This document shows, one piece after another, positions 23,771-35,420 of a stretch of DNA of 64,000 nucleotides. The stretch is taken from the NCBI GenBank assembly GCA_037367405.1, contig JAZKJV010002329.1, forward strand, positions 186,001 to 250,000, read 5' to 3'. A program made the position numbers and the translations under genes. Positions within the stretch are counted from its first letter, which is position 1. Every line of letters begins with the position of its first letter. The notes under the pieces are model-generated. The model saw nothing but the letters and a program-made list of their open reading frames with translations, was not told the DNA's origin and did not search any database. The DNA comes from Ottelia alismoides. Its lineage: Eukaryota > Streptophyta > Magnoliopsida > Alismatales > Hydrocharitaceae.

Positions 23771-26094
23771 TTAAAAGATTATTCTTTTATTCTTTTCTCC
23801 TTCTTTTTTCATTTTCTTCTGAAAAAGTATGCACCCTTTTCATCACTGCTATACCTAGGATGTACTTTGTCCTACGTATAGGGGGGTGTATACCCCGAGT
23901 TGTTCGTTCTCAGATCCCTCACCAAACCCCCCAACTTTTGGTAGTCTGTCTATACTTAGGAATCTTTCACCCTAAGTATGTGGGGGGGGACATGTTGAGT
24001 CAATGATTTCGTATATTCCCACCCTTGACCCTCCCTGCCTAGTGTACAGTCTGCTATACTAAGGATTATCCATCCTAAGTAAAGGTGGGACATTCAACTT
24101 CTCAATCATTATTCTTTAATCATTTTCGTATGGATTCTTTTATACTCAGTACGAGTTATGTCTTCTCTTTTTCTCTCTAATCTATGAGGACATAGCTCAA
24201 GTTAAGTACATGGTAGTCGTATATATGTTGTATATACTTTAGCCATAACTCCTACTATCGTATATTCAAATCATATGGCCAACTAATGAAAATTAACATA
24301 CACAATCCAATTCTTTGTATATGTTGACTAATAAAAAAATCATGTAAAATTACTTTTGCAAACTATTTGGAAAATAGTTTGAAAATCTTTTTGAAAAATC
24401 TTTTGAAAACTGTTTGGAAAACATTTTGTAAAATGTTTTCAACCTTTGTAAAAATCTTTTTATTTGTAAAAACTTCTTTTCTTTATTTAATATAACTCTT
24501 TTGAAAATCTATTTGTAATCGGTTTACAAAATGGTTGCAAAAATACTTTGAAAAATCTATACATACTATTTGAAAAACCTTTGCAAAATGATTTTAAAAT
24601 TTTGTAAATGGTTGCAAAAATTATTTGTCAAATTATTTTGCAAAATAAAGTTTTCAAAATGTTTGCAAAAATATTTTAAAAATTATTTAGGAACTATGTA
24701 CAAAATTGAAGCAATAAAAATCCTTTACAAACATGGAATTTCCTAAATCCAAATTATTGTAAATGACAAAAAGCACTCCCGTGTAAATACCTGCACATAT
24801 TCCCCTAAAAATTTGCAAAATTAAAAATTCCAAAAATATTTGCAAAAATCTTTTCAAAAATTGCATAAAAAATTGCAAAACATTCTCAAAACCCATAAAA
24901 GTTCAATAATAGAAAATTGCTTTATCAAAAATATTTTCCTTGCATTGTATATTGCATTTGCATTTTTCGGATTGAGTTTGATAATTGGACGGGTCTAAAT
25001 ATAATTCGAAGATTGGAGCTTGGTTGGACCTTAATTTTCTTAATCACAAGAACCTTATAGGAACTGGAATTGAAATACTTCAGGTCTGCTAGACTTAATT
25101 CTCTGATACCACGAGACTTCGTTCAATGTTGTCTTGATTGCTTAAGTAGAATATTTTGGAAAAAACACACAATTCTTGTTGATAATGACTTAGCTTGCAC
25201 ACCTCCACCTTACACTTTGCTCATGTCAGTTGAAGTGGTAGAAGGCTGGATTTACCGACATGAGACACAAACCAATGAAAACATCAGAAGTCACACATTT
25301 GTGGTCATTTTTCCCCAACCTAATCCAGTAGCCATGAGGTCTAATGACAAAAGTTGTTGGTTGGAATAAATATTCAAAAGAGGAATAGTCTACCGGCTCA
25401 AGAGGAACACGTACATATGTAAATGCTGTTCTATATAGTATTAAAAAAAGTGCAAAATCAAGAACTCCAAATAGAAAAGGCAGCCAAAGTTCCAAGAAAT
25501 ATGTATGTAGATACATCAGAGTATGTGTATAGTCAATGAGCAAGCTTGAGCTTCAAATTCATATGTTTGTGAGCCTGCAGCCGAATGACTTGGCTACACT
25601 GGTCAAGCATCCTCAGATAGGTAGCTACACTAGCTACCATCCATTCTTCTCTCCACCTCCTCTTCTTAAGCCGATTGCACTTGAACTTAGAAGGAAATAC
25701 ATCTTTTCTCTAGGAAAGAGCTATTGGATTGGGGAATCAGGGTCACCATGTTGGACAATATCAACTTTCCCGCTTCAACCGAGAAGAGCTACATATCACA
25801 CACTATCCAAGATAGATTCATAGTCATAAGGGTTTGTGTATGAGTTGACTTATTCTGACCTGGCTATTGAGAAGACTTGAGCAGATTTTGTGATTCTCAA
25901 AGGCTGTTGTGCTTCAAATCTGTTTCTCATTAAGGTTCTGACAAAAACCTAAATGTCAAAAGGTTTGACTGAGCTCCAAACTTTGATTTTATGAAGACAA
26001 GTTTAAGAGTTAAAATCAATCCAAGTTCTTTCCTTTTCTTTTCTTTATTTTCTTCTCTACACTTATAGGCATAAGTGTTTGCTAGGCACTATCA
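23771..26094 (+). other. Element D 3' non-coding region
   Basis: About 2.3 kb lies between integrase and polypurine tract. It starts T-rich, contains a low-complexity stretch (24340-24905) and a few frames below 105 codons (25070-25369, 25536-25823) with no recognised domain. Some Athila elements encode an env-like protein here. I see no supportable env remnant. Confidence 0.6.
24340..24905 (+). repeat. Degenerate low-complexity repeat, TTTGCAAAAT-like
   Basis: Variants of TTTGCAAAAT, TTTGAAAAAT and TTTGTAAAAT recur every 10-25 bases across about 560 bases. Many contain both a run of T before and a run of A after the G/C, giving short imperfect palindromes. No fixed period is evident by eye. 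Confidence 0.6.
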
Positions 26095-26111
26095 AAGGCA
26101 AGTATATGGGG
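26095..26111 (+). promoter_or_regulatory. Element D polypurine tract
   Basis: AAGGCAAGTATATGGGG sits directly before TGATGAATC of the 3' LTR. Its position and G-rich end match the plus-strand primer of gypsy elements, and it resembles B's tract (AAGTATAGGGG). Confidence 0.75.
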
Positions 26112-29100
26112 TGATGAATCTCCATTTCATCACCTTTATTCTTTCATTTTGGCCTTTAAACTCTAGCTAAATGCATGTATATAACATTATTTTGCATGAA
26201 TTAACATTCATTATTTATCGTATAAATCTTGTATAAAATACGTTGTTTAAAGCTAAAATAAAAGAATAAAGAAAAGAAAAGAAAAATAACTTAAATGTCA
26301 AAGGTATTTTATGACCCTAAACCTAGAGACCTAGGCATCATGATGACTGGGTTGACAAGGAATAAAGTAGGGGGAGATAAGGGCCAATAATACAATAAAA
26401 ATCCCAACTTATTTTGTCAAATATTGCATTTTTGGGATCTATCTTATTCTTTATTATTTATAACTCAAATAAAGAAATCTGTATATGAAAGCTGTAGATA
26501 AAAATATATAGAAAAATACAAAAAATATTTCACACAAATATAATATACAGTGTACATTTTACACTATGAATAAAGAGCCAAAACTCAAACTTCTTAGACC
26601 CATATCTTCTCCATATGAACTCAAAATGCATTGAAATCATCTTTAATTGTACACAACTTTTTATTAGCTAATTAACAAAGGTGGTTTCATCTAATTTGGA
26701 GTTAAGATGCAAAAGTTAGGTTTTAGACCCCTATTGTACTATTTACCTAAATAAAATATTCATTTTATTTATTCTTTATATTTTTTATAGTTAGTTATTT
26801 ATATAATTTTGTAAATAATATTTGTAGTATATGTACATGTTTAGAATATAATAAACCATAAAAATACACTAAAATAAAATAATATACCAAAATACACAGA
26901 TGAATATACTATACATATAACTATGTAATAAATACCATTATTTATTTAAGTATGCATATTATATCATAAAAATGTAACAAAATAATATTTGTGCATATGA
27001 AAATAAGTTATAAAAATATAAATTACGTGTATAAAATAGTAAAATGAAAATACAAAATAAAAATAAAATACACATATCATAGGTAAATATACCTATAAAT
27101 GAACCCTTAAAAACAACTTAGAATAAATTAAGTCATAAAAATAAATAAAAATCATCATAAAATAATACATATAATAATAAATATTTTTCATGTTTTAACC
27201 TGAAATTAATGAATTCATTAATATTTTATTTTGAATTAATAAGTATTTAGTTTGTTGCCTTGTCTTTTTCCTGGCCGATGTGGCCCAATGACGAGCCAGG
27301 GCCAATTGACTTTGATCAACTGCCTGGTCTCCTAGGACCACGACATGTCAGACGTTTTGACCTTAGCTTCACAATTTTTTCTCGATGACTCTTTCGCTAT
27401 TTCTGATCGATCCCTTATGCTCTTTTATTTCTTGAGCATTGCACTTACACGCGAGGCTCATTCCTTGATCAATGGTCTTCTGTATCGAGCACCGATCCCC
27501 GATGGAGTACCCTTTGTATAAAGCATCTCCTCCACCTTCCTTTATTTCTTGATCCCTCTTCCACTATTCCAACTCAACCTTCACATATCTCGAGTATCAT
27601 GGTAACGATAAGAGCCTTGAGGAAGAATCTATGAAGCAATTAGTGCAACATCAAGGTCGATCCAAGGCATCACCTCCTCCATCACGTGCTCTACTCCGTG
27701 CTGGAGCAGGTTAGGTAAGACCTCTTTTTTTCTGTTCGTTCCTTAGCATATCAACAGAATAGAGTAGCATTTTAGTTCCTTAGATTTTGTTCGATTTTTC
27801 ATAAAATCCAAAATATCATCTCGTCGGAGCTCTGGCTCCGCCTCCTTCCACCTTCACTATTGCCTCCATGTCCTTTTCCTTCACCTACTCTTCACTCCGT
27901 GCATCTCTGTTCGCCCTAATCTCGCTCAGATCATGCATCAGACACTTCTCCTCTGCTACTCGCTAAAGTTGTCGCCACCACGCCTAATCTTTGATCATCC
28001 TGATAGGAGACTAGCCCCGGAACCTTGGTTTTTGTGTGCCTTAGCTTCCTGCAGGATATAGTCGGCCAAAAGACTCCTTACGAGTCGATTTTGACCAACA
28101 TGGAGGTTCCTAGAGCTTCCGTATTTCCTCGACTAACCTCGTCGAAGCTCCACTACGCCTTCTAAGACCACTACTTGACGTAGAGGAATGTGAGCTACAT
28201 TTTGCACCTGCATCGAGACTTCCAGGTGGCCGTAGGAGCAGGGAAGGACTAATTGAAGTTTGGCCCAGCCGAGTTCTTAATCTGTTCTTCCACTGGTCTT
28301 TTATGCCGTCTAATCGTGTGCTTGCACCCAGGTCAGCAGCTACCATCGGATCCGAAGCACCCCTGACATTGGATCCCATTTGGGGATCTAATCTCTGACA
28401 TCCGCTGTGAAGCATCATCGTGCAATCTTAGAGCGACGCGTGTCTACGTGAAGATCCAGAGCCGTAGACCTCGCACATGGAGGGTATTTTGCACACACAC
28501 CTTCCCGCTTTTTGTATTTTATTTTTAGTCTATATACATTTATCTGTATTGTAAATATTTTTGCAATATTCAAATAGGCCACTGTCCTTTCTTTATTTGC
28601 ATTTAAGTCCAATCCACGTCACCTCACATGCATGTGCGCGTGAGGGGATTGGGCATTTTGCACCGAAGCCCCTTGGCTTTTTGTATTTCATTTCAGTCCC
28701 AATTTTTACATAAGACCCCCTAGACTTATTATTAGTTGTAGAAATACCACTCAGGGTACTGTTTATTGGATAGTTTTGGAAAATTGCATTATTGGTCTTA
28801 ATGTTTTTTGTGGTGTTCGGCTAGGATCTTGGAACTTTAAATATTTACTTTAAATGCCCCCACTAATATTATTTTCTTTTTGTAAAGTTTTTCTAATTGG
28901 CTTTGGGTCTCTAAAAATTCGTGTAAAATTACTCTAAATACCTGACATCTATATATATCACATATATTTTTGGTTAGGTATTTAGGGTTATTTCTATTTA
29001 TTAAAAATCAGAAATAGAGCTTTATTCCTTGTTTGACTATTAAAACTCCAAAAAATATAAAAATGTTTTGAAATATTCCAAGAAATTATATTTTGTCTAT

Positions 29101-29899
29101 TATGGTATTTTGAGTTTACAGACCAAAAAACACTAAAAATAGAAAAAACACTAAAAATTAAAAAGACCCAAAATCCTAATAAAAATTATAAAAAATTCTG
29201 AAAAATTCCAAAAAATAGTTATTCCTGTTTCTGAATTTTATTTATTATATTTATTATTAATTTTTTTTTGGAAAATTTTGAAGCTTTTAGCTATTTTAAA
29301 TTTTCAAGACCAATTTATTTGTTCACTATTTTGCCTAATTAATTCAATGAAAAATACCTAAAAATTATCAAAAATTCCTGAAAAGTCACATAACATTAGA
29401 AAATATAAAAAGCACAAAAGTATTTTATTATGCAAATTTTGGTTATTTTTAGTTGTATTTGTAATTACATTATCTTATATTGCATATATAGTTATCTATA
29501 TATCTATATAATATATAAAAAAGAAAAGAAAATCACAAAATCATAAAATTCAAAAAGAAAATAAAAAGGTATAAAATAAAAAATCTAAAAAAAGTATAAA
29601 AATCAAAATTTCCAAAAAATTTTATAAAAAATCGAAAAAGCCCAAAATCATTTATTGTCTTTTGCCAATTTTGATTATCTATTCCCCGTTGTTCCCTGAG
29701 TTCGACCCTACTATACTTGTCCACTATACAATCTATTGCAGTGTATAGTAACTTTTGAGCTTGTGCTTGAATGATTTATTTCTAGTGTGGGTTAATTGTT
29801 GGTTGACCTCGGATTTAGCGAGTCGTCGCCTCAGCGGCATTGTATCTTCGCATTACTGTGAGGATCCTATTTTAGACCCTTGCCAAATCCAAGTCAACA
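26112..29899 (+). repeat. Element D 3' LTR
   Basis: This starts TGATGAATCTCC directly after the polypurine tract. It ends in GTCAACA at 29899, about 106 bases after an AATTGTTG block that also lies about 107 bases from the end of S1. Beyond 29899 the sequence is element A's integrase in the other orientation. The LTR is about 3.8 kb with very AT-rich ends and a GC-richer core (27240-28650). No gene is seen in it; a minus-strand ORF at 28110-28418 lies in the core and is regarded as chance. Confidence 0.8.
27517..27523 (+). promoter_or_regulatory. TATA-like box in element D 3' LTR
   Basis: TATAAAG lies about 1.4 kb into the LTR, at the start of the GC-richer core. S2 has TATAAAATA about 1.39 kb in. 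The match in position supports a shared core promoter. Confidence 0.45.
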
Positions 29900-30640
29900 A
29901 TGGCAGACAAGCTTCTGCAGAATGCTCTTTACTTCTCTATTCAACACCCCAGCCATGTCATTAGATTATGGGTTGTATTGGCTAGCGACTGCCGTAGTTC
30001 TTTAACAACTTCTTTAGCTCCCGATTCACGAAATGGATACCCCCATTAGAGATCAAGACCTTGGGGAAGTAGAACCTAGAAATTATGTTCCCCTTGACAA
30101 ACTTACAAATAGTTTTGCTGTTTGTAGCTCGGGTTGGGATTGCCTCCACCCACCTAAATAAGTAGTCTATCGCTAGAAGGATATACTCAAAGCCTTGGCT
30201 CCCAGGGAATGGGCCTAAGAAATCAATGGCCCACGCATCAAATACATCACATATGATTATTGGGTGCATTAGCATTCCATCCTTATCACCAACGGTTCCT
30301 TCCTTTCGCTGACATACCGGACACGACTTCACGAAGGAATACACATTGTGAAACAGAGTTGACCAGTAAAAACCACATTGTAGTACCTTCCATGAGGTCC
30401 TCTTCCCAGAGTGGTGTCCTCCTGCCTCCAAAGTATGGAAATGAGTGAGGATGCTATTATATTCCTCCTGACAAATATATCTCCTCCAGACATGATCTGG
30501 TCCTTCGAAGAAAATGAATGGATCCTCCCAATGGTAGTTCCTCTATTTCGACTTGAGTTGGTCAATGCGGTTCCTTGACCAATGATGGGGAACCTGTCTA
30601 GAAACCATGTATTTCACCATATTGGCATACTAGGGGAAAG
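29900..30640 (-). pseudogene. pol: Element A integrase, interrupted by element D
   Basis: The open stretch 29982-30431 has GGHHSGKRTSWKVLQCGF and SFVKSCPVCQRKEG (HHCC zinc-binding head), IDFLGPFPG and YILLAIDYLFRWVEAIP (first catalytic Asp), then VLISNGGIHFVNRE. There the second catalytic Asp is replaced by Asn, a G-to-A type change. After a stop the frame continues to NREVKSILQKL near 29905, where D's 3' LTR begins. The C-terminal part of the enzyme should lie beyond D, off the left edge. Confidence 0.85.
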
Positions 30641-30838
30641 AATCAATAACAAAAACTGACTCATCAGGGAAGGAGTCTCGAATTGGGGTAGGGTCAGAAG
30701 ATTCTACTTGTTCGAGAAGAAAGAGTTGATTGGTCACTACATTCTTCACTCTATGTCTATCTTTGATATCCAAGTCAAACTCTTGAAGTAGAAGAATCCA
30801 TTTAAGTAGACACAACTTCACATCTTTCTTTTTTATCA
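30640..30838 (-). pseudogene. pol: Element A RNase H, distal part (after S1)
   Basis: The minus frame starts QYLIKKKDVKLCLLKW, continues [17 protein letters not shown] and NVVTNQLFLLEQ, and runs to about 30630. It joins without loss to the proximal part ending LVLRYL at 35164 when S1 and one duplication copy are removed. The Asp-His of the usual A-D-H-L-S-R block has become T-N-Q. Confidence 0.82.
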
Positions 30839-30843
30839 GGTAT
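30839..30843 (-). repeat. Target-site duplication of S1
   Basis: GGTAT at 30839-30843 is repeated exactly at 35159-35163. It flanks an LTR that reads TG...CA on the minus strand. Confidence 0.85.
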
Positions 30844-33800
30844 TGAAATAACTAGAAATAATCGAGGGATGTCTTATAATCCACACAAGGCGGGACCACT
30901 AAGTCATTGTGATGACAACTCTCAAAGACATCTAACTAACTTCAACAATTAACCCACAATATAAGAATCAAGATATGTAGTATGGTTTTGGATCAAAATT
31001 TATTATACCTTACGATGAATATGTATAGTGGACATGCAAGTAGGGGTCGAACTCAGGGGACAATTCAGTGTAGCAGCTATATTATTTATAAATAAATAAT
31101 GAATAAATAATATAGGTATATTTGTACAATATTCACCTACTTAATTAATTATATTTTTATGGGCTTTTAATATAATAAAATTATTATATTATTTTTTAAT
31201 TATATATTTGTTAATTTTTAATTTTCTGATTTTTAGTTTCTTTTTAATTTAATATTATATAAATAATATATATATATAAGAGTATATGAAAAGGTATATA
31301 AGCTATATATATAGAATATAAGTAATATATAAAGAGGTTAATGGGGTTACCCCCTGCGGGTAGCCAACATGGCTGCCCCCACGCCATTTTCGGCGCTTTT
31401 TTTATTTTTTTTCAAAAAATGTCGCCATGTATATTCATCCCTATATCCCTCCTACATGCCATTCAAATTTCGTCGGAAACAGAGACTCCTACGACCTCCA
31501 TCTAGACAATCATTTTTTAACGGTAATAGGATTTTTTTAATCGACACCATCAAGATGGAGGCCGTAGGAGTCTCTGTTTCTGACGAAATTCTAATGGCAT
31601 GTAGGTGGGATATAGGGATGAATATACATGGTTTTATTTTTCAAAAAATAAAAAATAAAAAAATGCCCGAAATATGGGGCGGGGCAGCCATGTTGGCTGC
31701 CCCCAGGGGGCAGCCCCATTAAATCCATATATAAAATATAGAATAAATATCTAAAAATCAAGAAATATCCCAAAAAATAATTCCTTTTATTTTTAAAGGG
31801 ATTTAAAATATTTATAATGTATTTATACTATTTAGTAATAATATTAATAGTATATAGCTATATATAGGTATATAATAAAATGTAAGGTTATAATTATAAA
31901 TATAGATATATAATCAAAATTTATAAAATAAAATAATTTTGCGCTTTAATACTTTTCTCCCATTTTTGTGTTTTATGGGTATTTTTGCTATTTTTTAAAT
32001 ATTTTTAAATTATAAAATATATAAAATCAGGGGCTTAATAAATAGGTCAAATTTTATCTTGAGATTTTAAAAATACTAAATAGGGTTAAAATATCTAAAA
32101 ATTAATTTTAGTATGTAGAGAATAATATTTAGAGAAAGAATAGAAACTAAATGTTTTAGGTTTTCAAAAATATTTTCAAAATTTTTCAGGGTTAGCAAGG
32201 GTTTGCTAATTTTTAGAGTTCTTTTGATATTTTTTGTGATTTTTAATCCGAAGTTATAAAATAGGGTAATAAATACTATGTAATTTTTAATCAAGGTTTT
32301 ATATTTTTTAATATTCAAAGGTAAATAAGGATCAAATGTGTTCTTTTTTATTTTTAATAAATACAAAATGAAGATAAAATGCAAAATAAATTACATAAAG
32401 TAAACTGACCTATCATCAGGCACTTATCCCTAATTGTTCATGAATTTTTAGAGCATAGGAGGTATTTATGGAAAATAGACAAACATGGCCGGAAATAATT
32501 TAGCTTCCATGACCATTTTTGTAATTAAAAATAAATACAAGGGGTTACATGCAAAAGCAACACAATCTTTCAACTGAAGTTCAAATTTATATATTAAATT
32601 GTAATTACAAAAGTCGAGGGGATACAAGTGCAAAATACCCAGCTCACGTGGGTGGTTATGTGAGCTGAGCTGGCGTTGGACCTACTTGTAAATAACACAA
32701 AATTCAGGGGCTTCCTTGCAAATTTTCCACAACTTTTTTAAACATAATATATTTACAATATTATTTACGAAATACAAAAAGGTAGAGGGGGGCACTTGTA
32801 ATTTACCGCTTTAATTTCCTAGGATCGGACCATCCATCTGTTGCCACGTGGATGGTTGGATGGAGGAGCGAGGCGTAGCACTTCAATTTAACTGGAAAAC
32901 CCAAATTAGATCTGAGCCACGAGGATGATCTAATGGCTCTGAAATATGGAGGAATAACACACAAGAACAATGTGTTTCCCTCACTTCGATCGATGAATGC
33001 GCCTTACTCCGACGTGCTTTCCTAGTATCGGCGATTGTTGTAGGTCGCTGGTGTGCTTCCGCGTTTGCAGGCGAGCTCAAATGGGTTCGATGAAGCTCGG
33101 AGTGCCCTGATGGCTCTAGGTGACATGGAGCTGGTCCAAGTCCAATATTTAGATCTAGAAGGGTATGCAAACCCCAGAACCTTCATAAAAAGAACCACCA
33201 GGTCGAGGGTGTCATCCTCGAACCGATGATGAAGCTGGGAGACAAGGTGGGCGAGATGGTGGGAGAGCTCAGATGAGGGATGATAAGAGGAGATTGCTTT
33301 GCCGAATCTGAGCGAGATCTGAGTTGGAAAGATGGGGTTTTTGCATAGAAAATGAAGGAGAATGAAATGGCAGTGATAGTGGGTTGAGAAACAGGTCGAG
33401 TCATGATGAATCAGACCTAGAGCTCGAGCTCCAGGTCAATGAAGATTGAGAGATTACTCTAATCTAAGCACTATTGATTGAAATAAAATATGAAAAATTA
33501 AAATACATATTAAAACAAACCTTATTACGAAAGAACTGGCCTTGGTCTGGTCTAAGAACCAGAGAGGCAGAACCTCCGATAGACTTGGTCGAAGATGGTT
33601 GGATCTCCTCCGACAACCCTCCTCCTCACTTCAAGATGCCATTTGCACATTCCTATCACAAATGGCAGGGTTCAATGGAGTTTTGCGGGTCTGAAAAGTC
33701 TCCAAGAAGGATCAAACTCCAAAAGGAAGAAGGCCGGGGATTTTAAAGAAGGGTGGACGGTGAAGTTCGAGGCACGGTGGCATACCGAGGTGGAGGGGTA

Positions 33801-35158
33801 GGTGAAGATGGAGAGGTTGGCGTGGGTGTAGATCGTGCTAGGATAAGGGTGGTGAGGATCTTGAGGGTGAAGAAGGGGTGGAAATTGAGTGAGAAATTGG
33901 AGAAAAAAGGGAGGCATGTGAGGTATGACAAAAGTTCGAAGGGGCACGATAGTTGACCGGAGGTCCCTGGTTGGTCCACGTGGACCAACGATGAAAAAGG
34001 GAAATAAAAAGGATATGTAAATTCATTTATAAATAAAAAACAAATTAATTAATTTTAAATTATAAAATAGAAAATATTTTTAATTTTATATAGTATTTTA
34101 TACATATTTTTATTTATTTTTTAGGTGTTTTATTAAAAGTTACTATTTACCTGTATATTAATAGGTGAATATACTTATATATAGGGTATTTAATTTTTAA
34201 TTTGTATATCTTCTTAATATTTACAAGTATTTTATATATTTTAAATTTATTTAATTACATATTTAGGTATATTTGTTATATTTTTCTGACTTTATTTATA
34301 CACTTAATTAATTATACACATTATTCTTATAGGTATATATAAGTATATTTCATGTATATATTAAAAAGACTGATTTATTTTAATTTTATTTTAGTGGTCT
34401 AAATATATTTTAATTATGGATATGTGTTTCAAATAATATTTATAATTTTATAAAACTATAAGAATTTAAAAATATAAAGAATAAATATATTGAATATAAT
34501 ATATATGTATATTGTACAATGAGGGCCCAAAACCTAACTTTTGCATCTTAACTCCAAATTAGATGAAACACCTTCACTAAATAGCTTATTAAAATTTATA
34601 TGCAATTTAAGGCGATTTTGTTCAATTTTGATGTAGTATGGAGAACATACAGGTTTGTGAAGTTTTTATTTTGAGTTTTTATTTTGTGTGTCCCGGGCAC
34701 ACTGTGCATTATTTTTATGTGAAATCAATTTTGTATTTTTCCATGTATTTTTATCTACAATATTCATATAGAGAGTTTATTATTTAAGGTGTAAAAATAA
34801 TAAAATAAAATAGGTCCCAAGAAGTAATATTTGGGCAATTAAATTTGGGTTTTGTGTGTATTTTATGTACAGTTTCTCTGTCCTATCTCCCCCTACTTTA
34901 CTCCTTGTCAATCAAGTCATCATGATGACCAGGTCTCAAGGTTTAGGGTGACACAACACCTATATTGGCTCTTTTCTTTTCTTTTCTTCCTTTATTCTTT
35001 TATTTTGGAATTATATACAGTGAATATACAATATTTTATACTTTATTATGTACACATTACATAGTGTTTATTTTGACAAGTTAATGATATATACATGCAT
35101 TTAGCTAGGGATTTAAGGCTAAGTAAAAGAGCAAATGGGATGAAATAGGGATTCATCA
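30844..35158 (-). mobile_element. Solo LTR S1 of the D family, in element A RNase H
   Basis: On the minus strand it begins TGATGAATCCC (35158) and ends TTATTTCA (30844), with perfect 5 bp flanking duplications GGTAT. Its first ~60 bases align with D's 3' LTR and S2 (CTAGCTAAATGCATGTATAT shared with D). It interrupts the RNase H reading frame of A, which resumes beyond. Without the foldback element at 31342-31718 it would be about 3.94 kb. AT-rich flanks surround a GC-richer core (32820-34000). No gene is seen inside. Confidence 0.9.
31342..31718. mobile_element. Foldback (MITE-like) element, 377 bp, near-perfect long inverted repeat
   Basis: The ends are TGGGG and CCCCA, flanked on both sides by TTAA (31338-31341 and 31719-31722). 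The left arm (about 31342-31505) reads as the reverse complement of the right arm (about 31553-31718): GCCAACATGGCTGCCCC, GGAGTCTCTGTTTC and ATTCATCCCTATATCCC all recur inverted. The loop is short (about 45 bases). It lies within S1 and is absent at the matching place in D's LTR and S2. TTAA would fit piggyBac-type insertion and an inner TA would fit a Tc1/mariner or PIF-like type; the superfamily is not decided. It codes for nothing; the apparent ORFs are just the arms. Confidence 0.85.
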
Positions 35159-35163
35159 GGTAT

Positions 35164-35420
35164 CTGAGTACCAAGTGATCTGTGTAAACGATCACTTTCG
35201 ATCCTATGAGGCGTGATCTGTTGTCTAAGGTAAATACCACATCAAGAATTTCCTTCTCGATAACCGTGTAGTTATCCTGAGCAGGTTCCAAGGCCTTGTT
35301 GGCATAATGAATAGCGAATGGGACACCCCCTTCTTTGTTCTAACACATCCCCGACTGCAAAAATCAGACGCATCAGTCATGATCCCAAAGGGAAGAGACC
35401 AATCAGGGGCCTACAGAATT
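35164..35420 (-). pseudogene. pol: Element A RNase H, proximal part (before S1)
   Basis: The minus-strand frame contains DNYTVIEKEILDVVFTL (catalytic Glu) and KVIVYTDHLVLRYL (catalytic Asp in Y-T-D-H), ending at the S1 duplication. Upstream, a S-D-A-S-D-like start (about 35360) is frameshifted. Together with 30640-30838 it makes one RNase H domain. Confidence 0.8.

Larger units (their letters stand above)
1..29899 (+). mobile_element. Element D: Athila-like Ty3/gypsy retrotransposon, 5' end off window, carrying B and S0
   Basis: Decayed plus-strand pieces occur in the gypsy order protease, RT, RNase H, integrase (74-291, 3645-5248, 21590-23770). A long non-coding 3' region, a polypurine tract (26095-26111) and a 3' LTR (26112-29899) follow. 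The protein pieces resemble the Athila lineage: the RT approach has RRLNPNLWEVV and the RT core has HFPLPFIDQIL. The element is split by S0 (292-3639) and by complete element B (5249-21589). Its right end abuts element A's integrase on the opposite strand, so D most likely inserted into A. The 5' LTR, primer-binding site and most of gag are off the left edge, so D's own target duplication is unseen; ATGGC at 29900-29904 is the candidate right copy. Confidence 0.8.

Noticed and set aside
24340..24905. CRISPR-like or satellite array from recurring TTTGCAAAAT.
   Set aside because: There is no fixed repeat length or spacer pattern, and the setting is a plant retrotransposon.
28110..28418. 102-codon minus-strand ORF in D's 3' LTR.
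   Set aside because: It lies in the GC-richer LTR core and is antisense to the element; no domain recognised.
1..29899. Endogenous pararetrovirus as an explanation for the M-D-D-F reverse transcriptases.
   Set aside because: Integrase domains, LTR pairs, primer-binding sites and target duplications are present, which fit Ty3/gypsy elements and not pararetroviruses.
31369..31722. ORF of 117 codons starting MAAPTPFSALF.
   Set aside because: It is the translation of the two arms of the foldback element; composition and position explain it fully.
33474..34026. Several overlapping ORFs in S1's GC-richer core.
   Set aside because: They lie within a solo LTR, on both strands, with no family resemblance to each other or to S2 and D LTR cores.
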